DNA of 64,000 bases from contig NZ_CP192056.1 of NCBI RefSeq assembly GCF_050942215.1, positions 2,418,001 to 2,482,000 on the forward strand, written 5' to 3'. Below are positions 43,212 to 51,641 of this stretch, one piece after another; the first letter of the stretch is position 1; every line of letters starts with the position of its first letter. The DNA comes from Sphaerimonospora sp050942215 (GTDB lineage Bacteria; Actinomycetota; Actinomycetes; Streptosporangiales; Streptosporangiaceae). The notes beneath the pieces were generated by a model. It did no database searches, was not told where the DNA came from, and saw only the letters and a list, made by a program, of their open reading frames with translations. A program made the position numbers and the translations under genes.

Positions 43212-44584
43212 CGTCGTTGCTGGTCCTGGACGTGGTGGGGCTGACCCCACGGCTGCTGGCGCACATGCCGCGGCTCCGGGCCGTCGCCGCCGGCGGCTTC
43301 CAGGCGGAACTCGGCACCGTGCTGCCCGCCGTCACCTGCTCGGTGCAGTCCACGTTCCTCACCGGCGTCCCGCCGGCCGATCACGGCGTCGTCGGCAACG
43401 GCTGGTACTTTCGCGACCTGGGCGAGGTTCTGCTGTGGCGCCAGCACAACGCGCTCGTCGGCGGAGAGAAGGTGTGGCAGGCCGCCCGCCGCGAGCGGCC
43501 CGGCCTCACGGTGGCGAACGTGTGCTGGTGGTACGCCATGGGCGCGGACGTGGACTGGACGGTCACCCCCCGGCCGATCTACTACGCCGACGGGCGCAAG
43601 GAGGCCGACTGCTACACCTACCCGCCGGAGCTGCACGACGAGCTCACCGCGGCGCTCGGCGCCTTCCCCCTGTTCAGCTACTGGGGGCCGGGAGCCGGCA
43701 TCGCCTCATCGACCTGGATCTGCCGCGCCGCCCGGCACGTCATGACAGCGCACGACCCCGATCTGACGCTGGCCTACATCCCCCACCTCGACTACGACCT
43801 GCAGCGGTACGGCCCCTCAGACCCGCGCGCCGCCGCGGCGGCCGCCGAGCTCGACACCGTGCTGGCACCGCTGCTGGACGCAGCGGCGACGCAGGGGAGG
43901 ACCGTCGTCGCCGTGTCGGAGTACGGCATCACCGACGTCTCCCGCCCCGTCGACGTCAACCGGATGCTCCGCGCTGAAGGGCTCCTGAACGTCTACACCC
44001 AGGACGGCATGGAGTATCTCGATCCGTGGACCTCGCGCGTTTTCGCCGTCGCCGACCATCAGGTGGCGCACGTCTACGTCGCCGACCCCGCCGACGTGCC
44101 GGCCGCCGCCGAACTCTGCGCGTCCCTGCCCGGCGTCGCCGAGGTGCTCGGCGAAAGCGGAAAGAAGGCGCACGGGCTGGACCACCCCCGCTCCGGCGAG
44201 CTGGTCCTGCTCGCCCAGCCCGACGCGTGGTTCACCTACTACTACTGGCTCGACGACGCCCGCGCGCCCGACTTCGCCCGGCTCGTCGACATTCATCGCA
44301 AGCCCGGCTACGACCCGGCGGAGCTCTTCTTCGACCCGGCGGACCCCGGCGCCGCCAAGCGGAGGGCCGGTGTGGCACTGCTGCGGAAGAAGCTCGGCAT
44401 GCGCTACCTCATGAACGTCGTCGGCCTCGACCGGGGCGCCCGTGCCGTACGCGGCTCGCATGGGGTGCTTCCCGCCGACTCCGCCGACGCACCGGTGCTG
44501 CTCTGCTCCGATCCCTCCGCGGCCAGGGAACGGTTCGAGGCGACGGATCTCAAGGACCTGCTGCTCCGCCTGCTGGCCGGGTGA
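43208..44584 (+). CDS. eboF: EboF, alkaline-phosphatase / nucleotide-pyrophosphatase-fold enzyme
   Basis: 458 aa. N-terminal LLVLDVVGLTPRLL with the first metal Asp, catalytic Thr/Ser region TCSVQSTFLTG, then YIPHLDYDLQRYG and VSEYGITDVS, and a C-terminal RGSHGVLPADSADAP, all as in type I phosphodiesterases. It probably removes a phosphate or phosphodiester from the cluster product. Last gene of the cluster; the start overlaps the eboE stop by 4 nt. Confidence 0.85.
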   Translation: MTSLLVLDVVGLTPRLLAHMPRLRAVAAGGFQAELGTVLPAVTCSVQSTFLTGVPPADHGVVGNGWYFRDLGEVLLWRQHNALVGGEKVWQAARRERPGLTVANVCWWYAMGADVDWTVTPRPIYYADGRKEADCYTYPPELHDELTAALGAFPLFSYWGPGAGIASSTWICRAARHVMTAHDPDLTLAYIPHLDYDLQRYGPSDPRAAAAAAELDTVLAPLLDAAATQGRTVVAVSEYGITDVSRPVDVNRMLRAEGLLNVYTQDGMEYLDPWTSRVFAVADHQVAHVYVADPADVPAAAELCASLPGVAEVLGESGKKAHGLDHPRSGELVLLAQPDAWFTYYYWLDDARAPDFARLVDIHRKPGYDPAELFFDPADPGAAKRRAGVALLRKKLGMRYLMNVVGLDRGARAVRGSHGVLPADSADAPVLLCSDPSAARERFEATDLKDLLLRLLAG

Positions 44585-44619
44585 ACGGGACCGTCCCGCA
44601 CGGGGCGCCGGCGCCGCCG

Positions 44620-44947
44620 ACGCGAGTCTTGACCATGTTGCGGACGGTCGGGTCCTCGATCACGAGCGTTTGGTTTTCGCGCACGAGTCGAGTGGTCGGC
44701 TTGTGCAGGTGGTCGCGCCCGCGGTCGGTGATGCGGGCGTAGATCCGCGCGACCTTGCGCCGGGCCTTGGCCCGGTTGGCCCCCTCGCCCCTGGCCTTGC
44801 GGGCGAGGTTCCGATCTACCATGTCAGCTTGTGAAGCCCTGCGGCGTATTCGGCCGGCAGACCACGATCGCCCAGCGGCGATTCGTCTTTCCCTGCCCTG
44901 CTCCGCAGGAGTCCGATTCCTCCCACGCCTGAAGGCGGGGGGTTTCC
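44620..44947 (-). pseudogene. Remnant of an IS605-type tnpB and its end hairpin
   Basis: The minus strand reads MVDRNLARKARGEGANRAKA, then VRENQTLVIEDPTVRNMVKT, the helical and RuvC-II segment of TnpB, with both ends missing. A CCTGAAGG hairpin typical of IS605 ends lies at ~44926-44940. It differs in sequence from the intact element at 19.4-21.2 kb, so it is a separate, older insertion. Confidence 0.75.
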
Positions 44948-44960
44948 TCGGAGGTCTCCG

Positions 44961-45863
44961 ATGAAAGCGAGTGCCCCCGTCTACGGGGGGATCGAAGCGG
45001 GCGGGACGAAGTGGGTGTGCGCGGTCGCCGGCGCCGGGGGAGACGTTCTCGCGACCGAAGTGATCCCCACGACCACGCCGGAGACGACCATCGGCGCCGT
45101 GGTGCGGTTCTTCGGGGACCGCTGGCCCCTCGCCGCGATCGGTGTCGGCACCTTCGGCCCGGTCGATGTGCGGCCGGGCTCGCCGACGTACGGCCGCATC
45201 CTGGCCACGCCCAAGCCGGGCTGGGCGAACACCGACGTCGTCTCCCCGCTGCGCGCCGCGCTGGGCGTACCCGTCCGCCTGGAAACGGACGTCAACGCCG
45301 CCGCGCTGGGGGAATGGCGGCGCGGAGCGGGCGTGGGGCTCGGCTCGCTGGCCTACATGACCGTGGGCACCGGAATCGGCGTGGGAGCGGTGGTGAACGA
45401 CGGGCTCGTGCACGGACTCCTGCACCCCGAGTTCGGGCACATCCGCATCCCCCACGATCCGGTCCGGGACCCGTTCCCGGGCTGCTGTCCCTTCCACGGC
45501 GACTGCCTCGAAGGGCTCGCGTCGGGCGAGGCGATGCGCCGGCGATGGGGGCGGCCCGCCGAGCATCTGGACGACGAGTCGGCCTGGAGACTCGAGGCCG
45601 AGTACGTCGCCCTCGCCGTCATGAACCTGACCTACACGCTGTCTCCCGAGCGGATCGTCGTGGGCGGAGGCGTCGCCGAGCACCCTTCGCTGCTTCCGGA
45701 AGTGCGGGCGCGCCTGCTCGGCCTCGCCGGAGGCTACCCGGGTCCGCCGCTGCCGGCCGACCCCGAAACCATGAACGAGTACGTCACCGCACCATCCCTC
45801 GGCGATCGCGCGGGAGTGGTCGGAGCCGTGGAGCTCGCACGCGCGGCGCGGCCCGCGCCGTGA
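44961..45863 (+). CDS. ROK-family fructokinase-type sugar kinase
   Basis: 300 aa. ATP-binding YGGIEAGGTKWVCAVA, GVGTFGPVD, catalytic Asp in LETDVNAAALGEW, TVGTGIGVG, and the ROK zinc motif HPEFGHIRIPHD with CCPFHGDCLEGLASG. Phosphorylates fructose or a similar hexose in the cytoplasm. ATG 44961 follows GGAGG. Its partner sugar could come from polysaccharide breakdown encoded nearby. Confidence 0.88.
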   Translation: MKASAPVYGGIEAGGTKWVCAVAGAGGDVLATEVIPTTTPETTIGAVVRFFGDRWPLAAIGVGTFGPVDVRPGSPTYGRILATPKPGWANTDVVSPLRAALGVPVRLETDVNAAALGEWRRGAGVGLGSLAYMTVGTGIGVGAVVNDGLVHGLLHPEFGHIRIPHDPVRDPFPGCCPFHGDCLEGLASGEAMRRRWGRPAEHLDDESAWRLEAEYVALAVMNLTYTLSPERIVVGGGVAEHPSLLPEVRARLLGLAGGYPGPPLPADPETMNEYVTAPSLGDRAGVVGAVELARAARPAP

Positions 45864-46044
45864 TTCATCGTTTCCCACGGGTCGGAGGTTGTTCGGATGG
45901 CCCTGTGGGGGCGGCGAGTCGAGACGCCCGGACCGCGGCCAGGTCCCGGCGTTCGCATCGGGCTCGCCGGCGGCCGGCGACGCGGCGGGGGGCCACGTGA
46001 GCGGTCGGCGTCGCCGTCGCATGCTTTCGCCGGCTCGGCGAACT

Positions 46045-46083
46045 CCGGCACCGCGGCCACTTCTCACGAAGCCGCGGTGCCGG
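46045..46083. terminator. Hairpin terminator
   Basis: A perfect 13-bp stem (CCGGCACCGCGGC / GCCGCGGTGCCGG) with a 13-nt loop between the convergent kinase and beta-helix genes; probably bidirectional. Confidence 0.75.
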
Positions 46084-46153
46084 GGTCGCTGAACGGACGA
46101 GATCTGCAGGGGCACGGCGATCCGGGGCTATCCCCGAAGGGAGACCGCCGGCG

Positions 46154-48565
46154 TCAGGTCCGGGTCCACTGCTGGTTGGTGCCGCCGTGGCAGCTCCAGA
46201 TGTGCACCTTGCTGCCGTTGGCGGTGCCGTACCCGGACACGTCCAGGCACTTGTTGGCGCCCACGGCGGTGATGGTGCCGTCGGAGTTGAGGCGCCACTT
46301 CTGGTTGTTCTGGCCGTTGCAGTCCCAGATGATCACGCTGGAGCCGTCGGCCGTGCCGGCGCCGTTGACGTCGAGGCACTTGTTGCCGTAGACGCGCAGC
46401 TCGCCGGCGCTGGTGGAGGTCCACTGCTGGTTGACGCCGCCGTGGCAGTCCCAGATCAGCGTCTGCGCGCCGTTGGTCTGGGAGGCGCCGTCGACGTCCA
46501 GGCACCGGCCGGACCCGACGCCCCGCAGCGCGCTCGTGCTCCCCGAGGACGACGGAGTGGGCGAGGGCGACACCCCGTTCCTGGGCCCGGCGGACGACAT
46601 CACGGCCTGGGCTCCCGACGGCCAGTTGCCGTTGGTGACCGTGACGTTGCCGTTGACGACGTTGCCGCGGTCGCCGTTGGTCACGTTGGTGCTGCCGTTG
46701 GTCGACCAGTTGCCGGTGACGGTGAAGTTCCCCATGTTCTCGGCGAACCAGTAGTTGGCGGTGGCCCAGGTACCGGTGTTGGCGAGGACGTTGTTCCTGG
46801 CGGTGTAGTACTTGGAGCCCTCGTCGAAGTAGATCCCGAACCAGCCGTTGGTCCGCAGGCAGTAGTTGTCGCTGATCAGAGCGTTCGGGTTGGCCGACAG
46901 CGTGTAGATGCATCCGCCGTCGGTCATCTGCTGCATGACGTCGTGCACGTAGTTGCCGACCAGCCGGTTGCCGGACGCCGTGGTGGCCGTCGTGTACCGC
47001 GGCTGGTAGTTGTACAGGCCGCGGTCGGCGTAATGGTTGCTGCCGCCCGCGTCGTTGGCGCCCCAGCCGTATCCGATCGACATGCCGGTGTAGGGCATGT
47101 TGTAGACCTCGTTGTGGGACACGTCGCTGCCCGTGACGTAGGTGGTCAGAACCGAGACGACGCCGCGGTAGTCCAGGCCGAGGTCATGGATCCGGTTGTC
47201 GCTGACGGTGATGTTCCGGTTGACCATCCGCTGGTCGCCGGGGTGGTGCGCGTCGGCGCGGACACCGCCGACCACGATGCCGCCGGCCGAGCTGTGAGCG
47301 ATCTCCGACCGGGTCACCGCGATGTCGGAGGCGCCCAGGCCGACACCGCTCGCGTGGGCGTTGGCGTCGTTGCCGATTCCGATGGCCGTCTGGCCCAGGT
47401 TGACGAACCGGGAGTCGGTGAAGGTGATGTTCTTGGCCGCGGAGACCTGCACGGCGGCGGGCATCTGGTACCAGTTCGGCCTGGTGGCCTCGAACTGCGG
47501 GCAGCCCTCCTGGCAGGAATTCGGCAGGTCGCCCGGCCAGTTCCAGTTACCGGCGATGTAGGCGCCGGTCTGCTGGTCGGCGAAACCCTGGTTGCTGCTG
47601 GGCCCCAGCCAGCTGGTGCCGGTGAACGTGATCCCGCTGAACGTGATGTGGTGCGCGGGCGCGTCGTAGGTGCCTCCGACGTTCACCAGGGACTGCAGGA
47701 CGGGCAGCTCGACGCTGACGTCGTTCACGTTCCGCCCGGCGGGGGGAATGTAGTAGAGGACGCCCGTCCCGGGGTTGAGGTACCACTCGTTCGGCGAGTC
47801 GAGGAACTCGTAGGCGTTCTGCAGGTAGAGCGGGCCCGCCCGGTGTGGGGTGGTGAACACGTCGTATCCGAACATGTTGTTGTTCCAGCCGGGCTGCTGC
47901 ATCGTGATGAAGTTCCCGCTGATGCTCTGCACCCGCACATAGCGGTCCGTGAACGAACCGATGCTCTCCAGCTCGACCCGGTTCTGGTCGGCGAGGTTGT
48001 TCAGGTAGTTCAACGCGCCGTTGCTGAACCTCATCCCCGCGCCGGTCGCGGTGAAGTCGGCCCGGTTCACCTGGGTGCGGGCGCGGGTGGCGAGGGCGCC
48101 GTCGACGTACAGCTGCCGGGCGTCGATTCCGGCGCCGACGTTGGCGCGCCAGATGTTCTTCCCGGAGTCGGCCTGCGACCATCCGGTGACCGCCCGGGCG
48201 CCGCTGATGACAGGGTGCGCACCCTGCGCGGCCTGCCATCTGACGGTATAGCCGTTGTTTCCGGAGTCGGCGGCGGTCAGCCGGAGCGGAGCGGAGAGCC
48301 GGTAGACCCCGTCGGCCAGCTCCACGACGATGTCGCCGGACATCGCGCCGTTCAGTGACCGCACCGCCGTCTGCGCGGCGGGGAGTGAGCACGGCTGGGC
48401 GGAGGTGCAGGCGGTGCCGGAGCCGGAGGGCGACGCGTACAAGGTCGTGGTGGCCGCGAGCGCCGGGGCGGCCGGGGAGACGAGGGCGGCCGCCGAGGCC
48501 AGCGCCGCGGCGGCGATTCCGGTCAGGACCGGTCTCAGCGCCGCGACGGGCGAAGTTGATCGCAC
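46154..48565 (-). CDS. Secreted right-handed beta-helix glycosidase (GH141-like) with CBM13
   Basis: 803 aa. The signal peptide ends near APALA (residue ~37). The N-terminal part (YASPSGSGTACTSAQPCSL, DGVYRLSAPLRLTAADSG, HPVISGARAVTGW, DARQLYVDGALATRAR) is the pattern of GH141-type beta-helix enzymes (alpha-fucosidases, xylanases). Parallel beta-helix repeats run to ~650, a Ser/Pro linker follows, and a CBM13 occupies ~677-803. Likely acts on pectin or xylan side chains. The GH assignment is a resemblance, not proof. Divergent from a GntR gene. Confidence 0.78.
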   Translation of the reverse strand: MRSTSPVAALRPVLTGIAAAALASAAALVSPAAPALAATTTLYASPSGSGTACTSAQPCSLPAAQTAVRSLNGAMSGDIVVELADGVYRLSAPLRLTAADSGNNGYTVRWQAAQGAHPVISGARAVTGWSQADSGKNIWRANVGAGIDARQLYVDGALATRARTQVNRADFTATGAGMRFSNGALNYLNNLADQNRVELESIGSFTDRYVRVQSISGNFITMQQPGWNNNMFGYDVFTTPHRAGPLYLQNAYEFLDSPNEWYLNPGTGVLYYIPPAGRNVNDVSVELPVLQSLVNVGGTYDAPAHHITFSGITFTGTSWLGPSSNQGFADQQTGAYIAGNWNWPGDLPNSCQEGCPQFEATRPNWYQMPAAVQVSAAKNITFTDSRFVNLGQTAIGIGNDANAHASGVGLGASDIAVTRSEIAHSSAGGIVVGGVRADAHHPGDQRMVNRNITVSDNRIHDLGLDYRGVVSVLTTYVTGSDVSHNEVYNMPYTGMSIGYGWGANDAGGSNHYADRGLYNYQPRYTTATTASGNRLVGNYVHDVMQQMTDGGCIYTLSANPNALISDNYCLRTNGWFGIYFDEGSKYYTARNNVLANTGTWATANYWFAENMGNFTVTGNWSTNGSTNVTNGDRGNVVNGNVTVTNGNWPSGAQAVMSSAGPRNGVSPSPTPSSSGSTSALRGVGSGRCLDVDGASQTNGAQTLIWDCHGGVNQQWTSTSAGELRVYGNKCLDVNGAGTADGSSVIIWDCNGQNNQKWRLNSDGTITAVGANKCLDVSGYGTANGSKVHIWSCHGGTNQQWTRT
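46157..46534 (-). repeat. CBM13 cassette, copy A
   Basis: About 378 bp encoding the C-terminal ricin-type domain of the beta-helix protein (LRGVGSGRCLDVDGASQTNG to the end). Nearly identical in DNA to copies B-E. Confidence 0.85.
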
Positions 48566-48724
48566 GGTGGTTCCTTGGGGGGTTAGGTGTCTGGTCAGGT
48601 CACGCCGGTGAAGTGGGAGTGCGGACGTGGCCGGCGGGGGACGCGGAGGGCCGTGAAACGCCTCCCGTCCGTGATCCGGCCCGGAGGTTCCGGAAGGGGT
48701 TCGTACGCCGGGACCTCGCTACCA

Positions 48725-48754
48725 ATTACGATCGGAGCACTGATGCCAGTCAAG
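48725..48754 (-). promoter_or_regulatory. Candidate promoter of the beta-helix glycosidase gene
   Basis: On the minus strand, TTGACT (48754-48749), an 18-bp spacer and CGTAAT (48730-48725), about 160 bp before the start codon. The 410-bp divergent region also holds an inverted repeat, TGAACGGTTCA, at 48874-48884, which may be an operator for the GntR regulator. Confidence 0.4.
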
Positions 48755-48975
48755 ACCTTAAGCCCACCTATTTTTCCATTCGTACAGTGAAATCCGGGTC
48801 GTCGCGAGCCCCTTTTCTCCGTTCACCAGCGGAGATGTTCACCGAACCTCCCCTCTCGCCGGACACTCCCATATGAACGGTTCAGATGTTTCGTACTGAT
48901 CCGAGTCCGCCGGGCCGGGGAGAAACCGGCTCGATCAGTCATACTCTTGCAAGGGAACGGCGAGGAGGAAGCACG

Positions 48976-49713
48976 GTGACCGACACCCCGCGCGGAAGCG
49001 GATACCGGCCGGGCTACGAGGTGGCCGCGGAGCAGCTACTGGAGTTGATCGTCCGGCTTGAACTTCGTCCGGGCGACCGCATGCCGACAGAGAACGAGCT
49101 GGCCGCGCAGCTGGGCACCAGCCGCACGGTCGTACGAGAGGCGGTGAAGATCCTCTCCGCGCTCGGCCGGGTGCGCGCCCAGAAGGGCCGCGGCCTGTAC
49201 GTCGCCGACGACGAGGGGATGCTCGGCACCGGACGCTGGGCGTCATTCTTCCTCCCCACCGACCTGGACCACGTCTACATGCTGTTCGAGTTCCGCCGGG
49301 CGCAGGAGATGGAGACCAGCCGGCTGGCCGCCCACCGTGCCACTCCCGCGGAGCTGCGGGCCATCGAGGAGGCGGCCGGCGTGTGCCGCCACGGCTTCGA
49401 GACCGGGCGCGAGGACCTGTTCAACGGGGGCGACGACAGTTTCCACACCGCCATCGCCACCGCCTCGCACAACATGTTCCTCCAGATCGCGGTGCGGGAG
49501 GCCCGGCGGCTGCAGGCACAGTCGAGCCTGATCGGGCTGCGGGGCTCGGTGGGCGAGCACGCGGCCAAGGCCGTCGAGGAGCACGATGCCATCTACCGGG
49601 CCATCCGCGCCGGCGATCCCGAGGCGGCCGCGCAGGCCGCCGCGACGCACATCGACAACACTCTGGACGACTACCGCAGGGAGATCCAGCAGCGCCTCTT
49701 CTCGTCTCACTGA
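48976..49713 (+). CDS. GntR-family (FadR type) transcriptional regulator
   Basis: 245 aa. N-terminal winged HTH (LELRPGDRMPTENELAAQLG, TSRTVVREAVKILSALGRV) and an all-helical FCD effector domain (FRRAQEMETSRLAAHRATPA, FHTAIATASHN, HDAIYRAIRAGDPEAA). GTG 48976 follows GAGGAGGAA. It lies between two polysaccharide-degrading genes and may control either; FCD regulators usually sense a carboxylic acid or sugar acid. Confidence 0.87.
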   Translation: MTDTPRGSGYRPGYEVAAEQLLELIVRLELRPGDRMPTENELAAQLGTSRTVVREAVKILSALGRVRAQKGRGLYVADDEGMLGTGRWASFFLPTDLDHVYMLFEFRRAQEMETSRLAAHRATPAELRAIEEAAGVCRHGFETGREDLFNGGDDSFHTAIATASHNMFLQIAVREARRLQAQSSLIGLRGSVGEHAAKAVEEHDAIYRAIRAGDPEAAAQAAATHIDNTLDDYRREIQQRLFSSH

Positions 49714-49791
49714 TCCCGGTCGGCCCGCCGCTTGCCGAACCGGTTCGACGACAGTAGAACAGACGGGGGCCCGTACCGGCAAGCGGCGCGA

Positions 49792-49802
49792 TGATACTTT
49801 CA
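49792..49802. promoter_or_regulatory. GAAA-type half-palindromic box
   Basis: TGATACTTTCA; its reverse complement, TGAAAGTATCA, matches the box at 56872-56882 at 10 of 11 positions. Lies about 195 bp before the second GH54 gene. GAAA-N-TTTC boxes are known upstream of Streptomyces xylanase genes. Confidence 0.35.
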
Positions 49803-49910
49803 TCGCGCTCGGATCGGCGAGACGCACAGGACGTGGGCCTTGACAGACGGTTCGGCCGTCGTATGTGCTTCCCTCTAGATATCGTCTCTCCCGTTGCGCG
49901 TGCCAGTGCC

Positions 49911-49930
49911 CACGCGAATCGATTCGCGTG
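49911..49930. promoter_or_regulatory. Perfect 20-bp palindromic operator
   Basis: CACGCGAATCGATTCGCGTG is an exact palindrome centred on CG, as LacI-family operators are. It lies 65 bp before the start codon of the second GH54 gene, where a repressor would block transcription. Confidence 0.65.
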
Positions 49931-49995
49931 TGGTGATCGGCTGCCCGAGCCGGTTCTCCGTCTCCGCCGCGCCCTACCCCCGAAGGAGTACGACA

Positions 49996-51543
49996 ATGCA
50001 GCCTCCATCAGTTCCCCTACCTGGCCCCTTATCGGGCCGTGCGACGCGCGGCCGGCGCTTCCGGACGGCCGTCGTCGTGTTCGTCACGGCCGTGCTGACG
50101 ACCCTCCTGCCCACCGCCTTGACGTGGTCGGCGCCCGCCTCGGCCGCGACGACGCCACTGATCGGTGTGGGGTCGGGGCGGTGCCTGGACGTCGACGGCG
50201 CCTCCCAGTCCAACGGCGCGCAGACGCTGATCTGGGACTGCCACGGCGGCGTCAACCAGCAGTGGACCTCCACCAGCGCCGGTGAGCTGCGCGTCTACGG
50301 CAACAAGTGTCTGGACGTGTACGGAGCCGGCACGGCCGACGGCTCCAGCGTGATCATCTGGGACTGCAACGGCCAGAACAACCAGAAGTGGCGCCTCAAC
50401 TCCGACGGCACCATCACCGCCGTGGGCGCGAACAAGTGCCTGGACGTGTCCGGGTACGGCACCACCAACGGCTCCAAGGTGCACATCTGGGCCTGCCACG
50501 GCGGCACCAACCAGCAGTGGACCACCGGAGCCGAGCCCAGCCCGACCCCGACCTTCACGCCGACACCGCCGCCGCCCGGCGCGCGCTCGTGCGACATCTA
50601 CGCCTCGGGCGGCACGCCGTGCGTGGCCGCGCACAGCACGACGAGGGCGCTCTACGACTCATACGCCGGCAACCTGTACCAGGTCAGGCGCTCGTCCGAC
50701 AACACGACCCGGAACATCGCCGTCCTCACAGCGGGCGGCGTCGCCAACGCCGCGGCACAGGACTCCTTCTGCGCCGGCACGACGTGCGTCATCACCGTCG
50801 TCTACGACCAGTCCGGGCGGGGCAACGACCTGTGGTACCAGGGCTCGAGCGTGGTCCCCGGCTCCCCCCAGAGCAGGCCGGCGATCGCGACCACCGAGTC
50901 GCTCACCGTCGGCGGCAACAAGGCCTACTCCCTCTACATCAACCCCGGCAACAGCTACTGGCGCGACGGCCACCTGACCGGCGTCCCCACGGGCAGCGCG
51001 CCGGAGGGCATGTACATGGTGACCAGCGGCACCCACGTCAACAGCGGCTGCTGCTTCGACTACGGCAACAGCGAGACGACCAGGAAGGCCGACGCCGCGG
51101 GGGCCATGGACGCCATCAACTTCAGCACCCAGTGCTGGTTCGGCGGCTGCTCCGGTTCCGGTCCCTGGGTCCAGGCCGACCTCGAGTGGGGTCTCTACCC
51201 CGGCGGTAGCCAGTCGTGGAACCCCAACCAGCGGGCCTTCCCCCACAAGTTCGTCACCGCCACGCTGAAGAACAACGGCACGAGCCGGTTCGCGATCAAG
51301 GGCAGCAACGCCCAGTCCGGCAGCCTCTACACCCTGTACGACGGCCCGCTCCCCAACGGCTACAGCCCCATGAAGAAGCAGGGGGCCATCATCCTGGGCA
51401 GCGGCGGCGACTGTTGCAAGCCCGATGGCGGCGCCAACCTCAGCGCGGGCACCTTCTATGAGGGAGCCATTGTCGCCGGTTACCCCAGCGACGCCACCGA
51501 GAACGCGGTCCAGGCCGAAATCATCGCCGCCGGTTACCGCTGA
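49996..51543 (+). CDS. Secreted GH54 alpha-L-arabinofuranosidase with N-terminal CBM13
   Basis: 515 aa. Signal peptide ~1-50 (ends APASA), a CBM13 at ~55-176, a Pro/Thr linker (PTPTFTPTPPPP), and the GH54 domain ~195-515 (CDIYASGGTPCVAAHSTTRA, ITVVYDQSGRGNDL, CCFDYGN, ADLEWGLY, LGSGGD). AAGGAG precedes ATG 49996. The domain order is the reverse of the GH54 enzyme at 23.5 kb. The catalytic domains are related but clearly diverged, suggesting different arabinoside preferences. Confidence 0.87.
   Translation: MQPPSVPLPGPLSGRATRGRRFRTAVVVFVTAVLTTLLPTALTWSAPASAATTPLIGVGSGRCLDVDGASQSNGAQTLIWDCHGGVNQQWTSTSAGELRVYGNKCLDVYGAGTADGSSVIIWDCNGQNNQKWRLNSDGTITAVGANKCLDVSGYGTTNGSKVHIWACHGGTNQQWTTGAEPSPTPTFTPTPPPPGARSCDIYASGGTPCVAAHSTTRALYDSYAGNLYQVRRSSDNTTRNIAVLTAGGVANAAAQDSFCAGTTCVITVVYDQSGRGNDLWYQGSSVVPGSPQSRPAIATTESLTVGGNKAYSLYINPGNSYWRDGHLTGVPTGSAPEGMYMVTSGTHVNSGCCFDYGNSETTRKADAAGAMDAINFSTQCWFGGCSGSGPWVQADLEWGLYPGGSQSWNPNQRAFPHKFVTATLKNNGTSRFAIKGSNAQSGSLYTLYDGPLPNGYSPMKKQGAIILGSGGDCCKPDGGANLSAGTFYEGAIVAGYPSDATENAVQAEIIAAGYR
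50165..50523 (+). repeat. CBM13 cassette, copy B
   Basis: About 359 bp encoding the N-terminal ricin-type domain of the second GH54 enzyme. The only copy placed before, not after, a catalytic domain. Confidence 0.85.
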
Positions 51544-51576
51544 TCCGCTCCCGGGACGACACCTTCACATGAACCG

Positions 51577-51619
51577 GACGCCGGCCGCCACTCCTCATCG
51601 GGGGGTAACGGCCGGCGTC
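51577..51619. terminator. Hairpin terminator
   Basis: A perfect 11-bp stem (GACGCCGGCCG / CGGCCGGCGTC) with a 21-nt loop between the convergent GH54 and enolase-superfamily genes. Confidence 0.65.
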
Positions 51620-51641
51620 GGTACGCGGGGCGCGGGGACGG

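Noticed and set aside
46187..48358. 723-codon plus-strand frame opposite the beta-helix gene
   Set aside because: Low-complexity Val/Gly/Asp translation; the opposite strand encodes a full secreted enzyme with signal peptide.
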